From NCBI GenBank assembly GCA_003446605.1, contig DMDF01000075.1:28456-36435 (forward strand): DNA of 7,980 nucleotides, in the 5' to 3' direction. Made by a program: the position numbers and the translations under genes. Under the pieces are notes generated by a model. The model was not told the DNA's origin, did no database searches, and worked only from the letters and a program-made list of their open reading frames with translations. Numbering within the stretch: the stretch's first letter is position 1; the number at the start of each line of letters is the position of its first letter. Of the stretch, positions 1-4,990 are shown piece after piece. The DNA is from Anaerolineaceae bacterium (GTDB taxonomy: Bacteria; Chloroflexota; Anaerolineae; Anaerolineales; Anaerolineaceae).

Positions 1-33
1 GCCGGATAGCTATCCGGCAGCTTTGTTTTTTTC
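1..33 (+). terminator. Probable Rho-independent terminator of an upstream gene
   Basis: The window opens with a perfect 18-base palindrome (GCCGGATAGCTATCCGGC, 1-18), which folds as a 7-bp stem with an AGCT loop. It is followed by AGCTTTG and a run of seven T (26-32). The palindrome begins at base 1, so the stem may extend out of view; bases AGC after the stem could pair with an unseen GCT. It lies directly upstream of the tRNA promoter, which fits the end of a preceding transcription unit. The gap between stem and T-run is longer than ideal unless the stem extends. Confidence 0.6.
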
Positions 34-62
34 TTGCCAGCCACATTCCTCAATGCTATAAT
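34..62 (+). promoter_or_regulatory. Promoter of the tRNA-Arg gene
   Basis: A -35 box TTGCCA (34-39) and a perfect -10 box TATAAT (57-62) are separated by exactly 17 bp. TG at 54-55, one base before the -10 box, gives an extended -10 element. The predicted start, near 69, is only a few bases before the mature tRNA 5' end at 75. This is the best promoter in the window, as expected for a stable RNA gene. Confidence 0.8.
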
Positions 63-74
63 TCGCATACTAAT

Positions 75-148
75 GCCCCAGTGGCTCAAGTGGATAGAGC
101 GAGGCACTCCTAACGCCTAGATTGGGGGTTCGAGTCCCTCCTGGGGCA
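75..148 (+). tRNA. tRNA-Arg, anticodon CCU (reads AGG)
   Basis: All four arms can be drawn. The acceptor stem GCCCCAG (75-81) pairs with CTGGGGC (141-147), with A148 as discriminator. The D-arm is GCTC/GAGC (84-87, 97-100). The anticodon arm is 102-118 with loop CTCCTAA, placing anticodon CCT at 109-111. The variable loop has five bases. The T-arm is GGGGG-TTCGAGT-CCCTC (124-140) with one G-T pair. The 3' CCA is not encoded. The last anticodon-stem pair (A106 with C114, standard positions 31 and 39) is a mismatch, which may be normal for this isoacceptor. The arginine assignment follows directly from the anticodon. Confidence 0.96.
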
Positions 149-356
149 TTCCAGATCCAGCAAAAAGCTGCATTTTTCACTCACCAAAGAGATCTCAACT
201 GTAGATCATAATTTTCCCAAGAAATCAAATTCCCGAATCAAATAACCTCATTTTCAACAAATGATTATCCGAACTAATCTCTTGGTATATTATTCAACAG
301 GTAAAAAATATACGGTACTTTTTAATCATTCGCATTAAACTATTTCTATGCATCAA
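149..356. other. Gene-free, A+T-rich spacer between the tRNA and the HD-GYP gene
   Basis: No convincing coding frame or RNA gene is seen here. A weak hairpin CAGC-AAAAA-GCTG (158-170), followed by CA and five T (173-177), may help end tRNA transcription, but its stem is only 4 bp. No clear terminator for the minus-strand gene that ends at 357 was found. The 3' end of the tRNA is not repeated here, so there is no visible attachment site. Confidence 0.5.
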
Positions 357-2687
357 TTAATGCATAAATACGGAATGATTCTTTTTTTCTTCGAGCATAG
401 GCAAAAACCGCATAACTACATCGGGGTCAAAATGTTTTCCTGCTTGTTCTTTAATATATTCAGTGACTTTTTTGGGATGCCATGCTTTTCGATAAGGACG
501 ATCTGAGCTTAATGCATCCCATACATCAACGACCGCAAATATTCGCGCTTCCAGAGGGATTTGATCCCCCTTTAATCCATTTGGATATCCACTTCCATCC
601 CATTTTTCATGATGCATGTAAGGAATATTTAAAGCTGGTCGCAGGTATTTGATTGGAGATAGCAGCTTATAGGCAATTTGTGGATGTTGTTTCATTAATA
701 TCCACTCTTCTTCACTTAATGGTCCTGGTTTATGCAGAATACTATCGGGGAGTATTATTTTACCAATATCATGCAACAAGGCACCTCTACGAATATGGAC
801 CAATTCATCTTTTCTTAATTCGAATGTTTCTGCCAACCGCAAAGTAATTTCTGTTACTCGAACCGCATGACCTTCGGTCACCTGATCACGCAACTCAAGT
901 GTTTTTGACCATCCTTCGATTGTCTTATCATATGCAGAAGCCAGATCCATATTTGAGATTTGTAATTTTTCATACTGTTCTGCATTATCGATAGCAATTG
1001 CAGCTTGACCGGTCAACATGTGTAAAAAATCTAACCAGGCTTCCTGTCCGCTGATCTTTGTCTTATTGAATACTTCGAAAACACCTTTTATTTCTCCTTT
1101 GGATATCAAAGGAATTCCTATATAACTGTTAAATTTATCTGGCATAAATATAGAAAACCGGGAAATTTTTTCTTTTATTTCAGATAGATCCGATATCAGG
1201 ACCATTTTTCTTTCCACAATTACCTTACCGGCTAAACCTTCGCCAGGTTTGAGTTGAATATCTTGCCAATCTGTGGATTTAAAACCGCTACTACATTTGT
1301 ATTCCAATACATTTTGAAGCGGATCATATTTATAAATGGAAATGGCATCAACCTGTAATTTGTCAATGCATTCTTCAACGATTGTATTTAATACAATATT
1401 TAAATCAAAACTTCCTAGAATAGACATATCAATATGCCTTAGGGCATTTAATCTTTGTAACTGATTTTCTCGCATCACTTCCGCGTTGGTCTGATCTGTA
1501 ACATCTTCAATTATTGATGCGAAACGATATAGCTGTCCCTCCTTATCGATCAAAGGAAAATTGTACCAATTGCATATGATTATTTCATTATTTTTCGTGT
1601 GGCTCTCAGTTGCGTCAAAAATGAATCCTTTATCAGAGGATCCCTCATACAGATTGTTATCGAATTTAAAGTTTGAAGTTCCAGGCAGTAACTGATCAGA
1701 ATGTTTACCGATCATTTCTTCTTTTGAATATCCAAATATCATCTCAGCAGCTGGGTTCCAAGCTTCAATTTCGAGGTCGGTACTCCATTCAACGATACCT
1801 AACGGTGAACGTTCTACAAGTTGCACTAATCGTTGTTGAGATTCAAATAATTGTTGTTCACTTTGATTTCGTTGTTCTTTTATTCTGATTGCATTAATCG
1901 CATAAGAAAGATCATTCGTTAATTCTGTTAGCAACTTCACTTCATTTTCATCGAATGCATCTTTTTCGTTTGAATAGATGTTCAAAGCGCCAAAAACATG
2001 ATTGTTGCCCCTGAGTGGTGAAGCAATTGTTGATCGATATCCTCGATTCAATGCATTTTTGCGCCATGGGTGATAATTGGGGTCACTTTGGACATCACGG
2101 ACGATGCAAGTTTGACCAGTTCGAATTGCCATTCCAGTCGGACCCATTCCTGTTTCACTTTCATCCCAAGTTATTTTTGTTTGATCAAGGTACCCATCCA
2201 CAAAACCAAAATCGGCAACAGGCAAAACGCTTTTCTCCACGTCATCTACAGCGAAACCAACCCACGCCATCCGATACTGACCTAACTCAACAATTACCCG
2301 ACATATTCTTTTCATCAAAATAGACTCATTATTTTCATGAATAATAATCTGGTTACACGCACTCAACGTTTTCAAAGCACGGTTTGAACGTATCAGTGCT
2401 TTATTCGTCAACTTGATTGATCGAAAAATGGGAGCAATCCACACAATACCAATCGCCATTAGAAATGAAGTGAGAAGTGCTACAATTTCTTCTACCCAAT
2501 CTAAGCTTGAAATTAAGTTACCCGTTATATAACCATAGAGTGTTACAGATCGTCGAATGGTCATTAAAATAATGGCAATTGAAATCGCAAGCCAAGATTT
2601 TACTTTTCCGGTGATTTTAATCAACCTAAGGGAATAAAATGCAGCAAACAACTGTATCAAGATGGAAACAATCAGTATGATGCTCAT
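357..2687 (-). CDS. Membrane-anchored GAF-PAS-GAF-HD-GYP protein, probable cyclic-di-GMP phosphodiesterase
   Basis: This 776-residue sensor/effector should hydrolyse cyclic-di-GMP at the inner face of the membrane. Three hydrophobic helices lie at about 1-20, 31-46 and 66-88. They are followed by a GAF domain (about 105-270, with WRKNALNRGYRS near 208-219), a PAS domain (about 283-400, with WNPAAEMIFGYSKEEMIG at 310-327), a second GAF (about 408-572) and an HD-GYP domain (about 583-765). The HD-GYP metal and signature residues are present: EGH (605-607), HDIGK (639-643), QHP (667-669), HHEKWDGSGYP (692-702) and D721. No GGDEF domain is seen. The start is supported by GGGAGG four bases before the ATG. 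The gene is single and divergent from the DUF4405 gene, and is more A+T-rich than the genes to its right. Phosphodiesterase activity is inferred from the intact motif; the GAF and PAS ligands cannot be read from sequence. Confidence 0.93.
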   Translation of the reverse strand: MSIILIVSILIQLFAAFYSLRLIKITGKVKSWLAISIAIILMTIRRSVTLYGYITGNLISSLDWVEEIVALLTSFLMAIGIVWIAPIFRSIKLTNKALIRSNRALKTLSACNQIIIHENNESILMKRICRVIVELGQYRMAWVGFAVDDVEKSVLPVADFGFVDGYLDQTKITWDESETGMGPTGMAIRTGQTCIVRDVQSDPNYHPWRKNALNRGYRSTIASPLRGNNHVFGALNIYSNEKDAFDENEVKLLTELTNDLSYAINAIRIKEQRNQSEQQLFESQQRLVQLVERSPLGIVEWSTDLEIEAWNPAAEMIFGYSKEEMIGKHSDQLLPGTSNFKFDNNLYEGSSDKGFIFDATESHTKNNEIIICNWYNFPLIDKEGQLYRFASIIEDVTDQTNAEVMRENQLQRLNALRHIDMSILGSFDLNIVLNTIVEECIDKLQVDAISIYKYDPLQNVLEYKCSSGFKSTDWQDIQLKPGEGLAGKVIVERKMVLISDLSEIKEKISRFSIFMPDKFNSYIGIPLISKGEIKGVFEVFNKTKISGQEAWLDFLHMLTGQAAIAIDNAEQYEKLQISNMDLASAYDKTIEGWSKTLELRDQVTEGHAVRVTEITLRLAETFELRKDELVHIRRGALLHDIGKIILPDSILHKPGPLSEEEWILMKQHPQIAYKLLSPIKYLRPALNIPYMHHEKWDGSGYPNGLKGDQIPLEARIFAVVDVWDALSSDRPYRKAWHPKKVTEYIKEQAGKHFDPDVVMRFLPMLEEKKNHSVFMH

Positions 2688-2718
2688 TTTCCCTCCCAGA
2701 CGACAATAAAAAATATTA

Positions 2719-2747
2719 ATGTTAACAGTTTACGATTGATTGTACAA
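2719..2747 (-). promoter_or_regulatory. Possible promoter of the HD-GYP gene
   Basis: On the minus strand, TTGTAC (2747-2742) and TAACAT (2724-2719) are 17 bp apart and would start transcription near 2712, about 25 bases before the ATG and just ahead of the ribosome site. Both boxes match consensus poorly (about four of six), so this is tentative. The -35 box lies within the 8-bp palindrome TTGTACAA (2740-2747). Confidence 0.33.
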
Positions 2748-2822
2748 CTTTTCAAATACAAATACTATTGGGTGGGTACTTGATGATTTACCTAAAAAAA
2801 TACTGTACAAACATATAAAAAA

Positions 2823-2852
2823 TTCACAACTTCTTCACATCTCTCATATAAA
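2823..2852 (+). promoter_or_regulatory. Probable promoter of the DUF4405 gene
   Basis: TTCACA (2823-2828) and TATAAA (2847-2852) each match consensus at five of six positions and are 18 bp apart. The predicted start near 2859 gives a leader of about 27 bases. The only ribosome-site candidate in that leader is a weak AGG near 2873-2875, about ten bases before the ATG. Confidence 0.55.
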
Positions 2853-2885
2853 GTTCAGCTGATAACAAAAATAGGTCATTTCTGT

Positions 2886-3827
2886 ATGAAAAAACAAACC
2901 AACAAAACCAATTGGTGGATTGATGCTATCCTATTTATCGGCTTCGTGCTGGCTTTCTGGCTGGATCTGACGGGATTGTCGCTGCACCAGTGGGGCGGGC
3001 TGTTCCTTTGCATCCTGGCTCTGTACCATCTGCTGCGACATTGGAAATGGGTACTCAACATGCTGCAACGCTTCTTTGCGCCGAAGATGGGCGGGCAGCG
3101 AGTCCGTTTTTTACTGGATTTTCTACTGATGTGCGCTTTGGAATTCATTCTGCTGACAGGACTGTTGATCTCTTCCTGGTTTGACCTGCCGTTGGAGAAC
3201 TACCTGCTGGTGCGCGATATACATGTCATCTCTTCCATTTTCAGTTTAGTTCTGTTGGTGGTAAAGATCGCCCTGCACGCCCGTTGGATCACCAATACCT
3301 CCAGCAATATCTTTCCCCGGAAAACCCTCCCGAAATCGACCGGCGTTTTTCCGGAGGGAATCTCCGAAAAACAACAAATGGAACGCAGGCAGGTTCTGCG
3401 TCTGATGGGCACGGTAGGCGTCGCTTCTTTTGCCGCCATCCTGGTGGGTGGGAGTAACACCTTCCGATCTATTCTCAGTGAGCAGCGGAGTGCAGCAAAG
3501 ACCACCCCCACCGAGGGAACAGATATTCCCACAGAACAAGCCACCGCAACCCAGACACCAACCGAACCAACTACTGCTCAACTGGAAGAACCACAGGTGC
3601 ATACCTCACAACGCCGCAAGCGCGGGCAGGAAGTCAGCACTGTGACCTCCACACCCACGCAGGGAGCTACACCACAGGCAACGCAGACCATCCCCAGCGC
3701 AACCAGCACATCCTCTCCGGCAAACTGTGTGGTACGCTGCCCAAAGGGCTGTGCGTATCCAGGTAGCTGCCGACGATATGTGGATGCAAATTTTAACAAC
3801 CTGTGCGACCTGGGGGAATGCCTTTAA
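2886..3827 (+). CDS. DUF4405-type membrane cytochrome-like protein with internal Tat-like motif and Cys-rich EF-hand-like C-terminus
   Basis: A 313-residue membrane protein. Four helices (about 12-27, 34-57, 75-96, 108-133) carry H34, H48, H52, H113 and H131, the layout of DUF4405, a b-type-cytochrome-like family linked to flavinylated electron-transfer proteins. A cytoplasmic stretch then holds a twin-arginine motif (ERRQVLRLMG, 166-175) before a fifth hydrophobic segment (about 174-189). Next is a Thr/Pro-rich linker (about 204-280), broken by a basic patch RRKR (243-246). The last 33 residues contain C281, C285, C289, C295, C307 and C312. Within them D300, N302, N304, D308 and E311 fit positions 1, 3, 5, 9 and 12 of an EF-hand loop. 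Tandem stops TAA TAG end the frame. Heme binding and an electron-transfer role for the four-helix core are inferred from the family. The cargo, metal and partner of the tail are unknown, and no flavoprotein gene is nearby. Confidence 0.82.
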   Translation: MKKQTNKTNWWIDAILFIGFVLAFWLDLTGLSLHQWGGLFLCILALYHLLRHWKWVLNMLQRFFAPKMGGQRVRFLLDFLLMCALEFILLTGLLISSWFDLPLENYLLVRDIHVISSIFSLVLLVVKIALHARWITNTSSNIFPRKTLPKSTGVFPEGISEKQQMERRQVLRLMGTVGVASFAAILVGGSNTFRSILSEQRSAAKTTPTEGTDIPTEQATATQTPTEPTTAQLEEPQVHTSQRRKRGQEVSTVTSTPTQGATPQATQTIPSATSTSSPANCVVRCPKGCAYPGSCRRYVDANFNNLCDLGECL

Positions 3828-3838
3828 TAGAGCCTTTC

Positions 3839-3874
3839 TTTGGGATAAAAATTCACCTTCATCCCAAATTTTTT
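3839..3874 (+). terminator. Rho-independent terminator after the DUF4405 gene
   Basis: TTTGGGAT (3839-3846) pairs perfectly with ATCCCAAA (3861-3868) across a 14-base loop, and six T follow at once (3869-3874). It begins 12 bases after the stop codon, so the DUF4405 gene is probably a single-gene transcript. Confidence 0.8.
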
Positions 3875-3932
3875 ACAGAATTCATATAAACAAGAGGTAA
3901 ACTACTCCGCAGGGATGGTTAAAAGAGCCCTC

Positions 3933-3961
3933 TTTACAGCCTTTCCAGTACTATATATAAA
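3933..3961 (+). promoter_or_regulatory. Promoter of the DegV gene
   Basis: TTTACA (3933-3938) and TATAAA (3956-3961), each five of six to consensus, are separated by exactly 17 bp. The predicted start near 3968 gives a leader of about 47 bases. A perfect inverted repeat, AAAGAG-CC-CTCTTT (3922-3935), overlaps the start of the -35 box and could be an operator. Confidence 0.68.
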
Positions 3962-4014
3962 GACAGGGTTCAATCCGTCCAAAAGAACTCAAACAACGCA
4001 GAAGGGAAGTCAAA

Positions 4015-4854
4015 ATGATCGAGATCTTAACAGATAGCTGTTCGGATTTAAACCAAGAGCTGTTGGATGCACATCGCATTCGACAGATCCCATTCGTCGT
4101 CACGCTGGGGGAAGAAACCTATTTGGATGGGGAAACCATCACTACCCCGCAATTGTTCGAGAAGGTCGCTCAAAGCGGGCTATTTCCAAAGACAGCGGCA
4201 CCTTCACCGGCTGATTTCATAACACTTTTTGATTCACCCAATGAAATGATCTACATCGGCATCAGCAGCCAGCTTTCCGCCGGGCACCAGGTAGCCAGCA
4301 AAGTGGCGGAGTCGCTCACGGACAAAAAGATCCATGTGATCGACTCACACAACCTCTCCACCGGCATCGCTCTCTCCGTGCTGACAGCTTGCGACTTGCG
4401 CGATAAGGGCTGCAGCGTGGAAGAGATCATAACCGGCGTGGAAGAAGTGAAACCGCACGTGCATACCACCTTCATCATCGATAAGCTGGATTACCTCTAC
4501 AAAGGGGGACGCTGCAGCGCTATGGAGCATGTGGTGGGCAGCATGCTGCACATCCGCCCGGTGATCGAGGTTGACGCAGCCAAAGGCACAATGGATGTCA
4601 AGGAAAAGATCAATGGGTCACGTAAAAAAGCGCTGAACTCCATGCTGATCGATTTTGAAAGTCATCTTCCCAACGTGGATCTGAAGCGGGTATTCCTGAC
4701 CCACACAGGATGCGATGAAGATGCGCTCTATTTAAAGAAGGAATTGCTCAAACTGGCACCCATTGAAAATGTGTATATCACCCACACCGGCTGCACGGTA
4801 GCCACGCATGCCGGTCCGGATACCATTGGAATTTTATACATCCTGAAGGAGTAG
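4015..4854 (+). CDS. DegV family fatty-acid-binding protein
   Basis: A 279-residue cytosolic protein of normal length for the family. DegV/FakB-type proteins bind one fatty acid; in Firmicutes FakB presents it to the kinase FakA for phosphorylation. Family signatures appear in order: TDSCSDL (6-12), the T/S loop KTAAPSP (59-65), GISSQLSAGHQ (81-91), the VIDS segment (108-111), LDYLYKGGRCSA (158-169) and, near the C-terminus, HTGC then HAGPDTIGI (257-273). AAGGGAAG (4002-4009) lies about five bases before the ATG. It has its own promoter and is followed by a strong hairpin, so it is probably monocistronic. No FakA-like kinase gene is in the window, so a phospholipid-synthesis role is inferred from family only. 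Confidence 0.93.
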   Translation: MIEILTDSCSDLNQELLDAHRIRQIPFVVTLGEETYLDGETITTPQLFEKVAQSGLFPKTAAPSPADFITLFDSPNEMIYIGISSQLSAGHQVASKVAESLTDKKIHVIDSHNLSTGIALSVLTACDLRDKGCSVEEIITGVEEVKPHVHTTFIIDKLDYLYKGGRCSAMEHVVGSMLHIRPVIEVDAAKGTMDVKEKINGSRKKALNSMLIDFESHLPNVDLKRVFLTHTGCDEDALYLKKELLKLAPIENVYITHTGCTVATHAGPDTIGILYILKE

Positions 4855-4858
4855 AACG

Positions 4859-4911
4859 CGAAGAGGCTGTCTAAAAAGTAGAACAGCCTCTTCGTATTGA
4901 AACACTTTTTT
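4859..4911 (+). terminator. 12-bp perfect hairpin after the DegV gene, probable terminator
   Basis: CGAAGAGGCTGT (4859-4870) pairs perfectly with ACAGCCTCTTCG (4883-4894) around a 12-base A-rich loop. It begins four bases after the stop codon. The nearest run of T (4906-4911) starts 11 bases after the stem, so this is not a textbook intrinsic terminator. It may still end transcription or protect a 3' end, or it may be a copy of a dispersed palindromic repeat. Confidence 0.55.
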
Positions 4912-4950
4912 ATCTCTTAAAAACGAGACATTCCCAAAATGATCTCTCTC

Positions 4951-4971
4951 TGGAACAAGTTCCACTATAAT
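4951..4971 (+). promoter_or_regulatory. -10 box with adjoining inverted repeat before the nuclease gene
   Basis: A perfect TATAAT (4966-4971) lies 19 bases before the ATG. No good -35 box is found at 16-18 bp spacing. Directly before the -10 box is the inverted repeat TGGAAC-AA-GTTCCA (4951-4964), placed in the promoter spacer as a repressor or activator site would be. The predicted start near 4978 leaves a very short leader, which begins with the ribosome site AGGGA (4979-4983). Confidence 0.45.
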
Positions 4972-4990
4972 CAAGAGTAGGGAATGATAT

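Noticed and set aside
75..356. tRNA-Arg as an integration site with flanking attachment repeat
   Set aside because: No copy of the tRNA 3' end (for example GAGTCCCTCC) recurs in the window and no integrase is present.
3495..3725. Tandem DNA repeat in the Thr/Pro-rich linker
   Set aside because: The codons are degenerate and spacing irregular; it is a low-complexity protein linker, not a true tandem repeat.
2876..3799. Several open frames on the minus strand and other plus frames across the DUF4405 gene
   Set aside because: They overlap a gene with clear membrane helices and family features, lack ribosome sites worth noting, and encode no recognisable domain. The Thr/Pro-rich coding sequence keeps stop codons rare in other frames.
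4951..4964. Canonical LexA box before the nuclease gene
   Set aside because: The arms resemble GAAC/GTTC but the spacer is two bases, not the four of the Bacillus box, so it is kept only as an unassigned inverted repeat.
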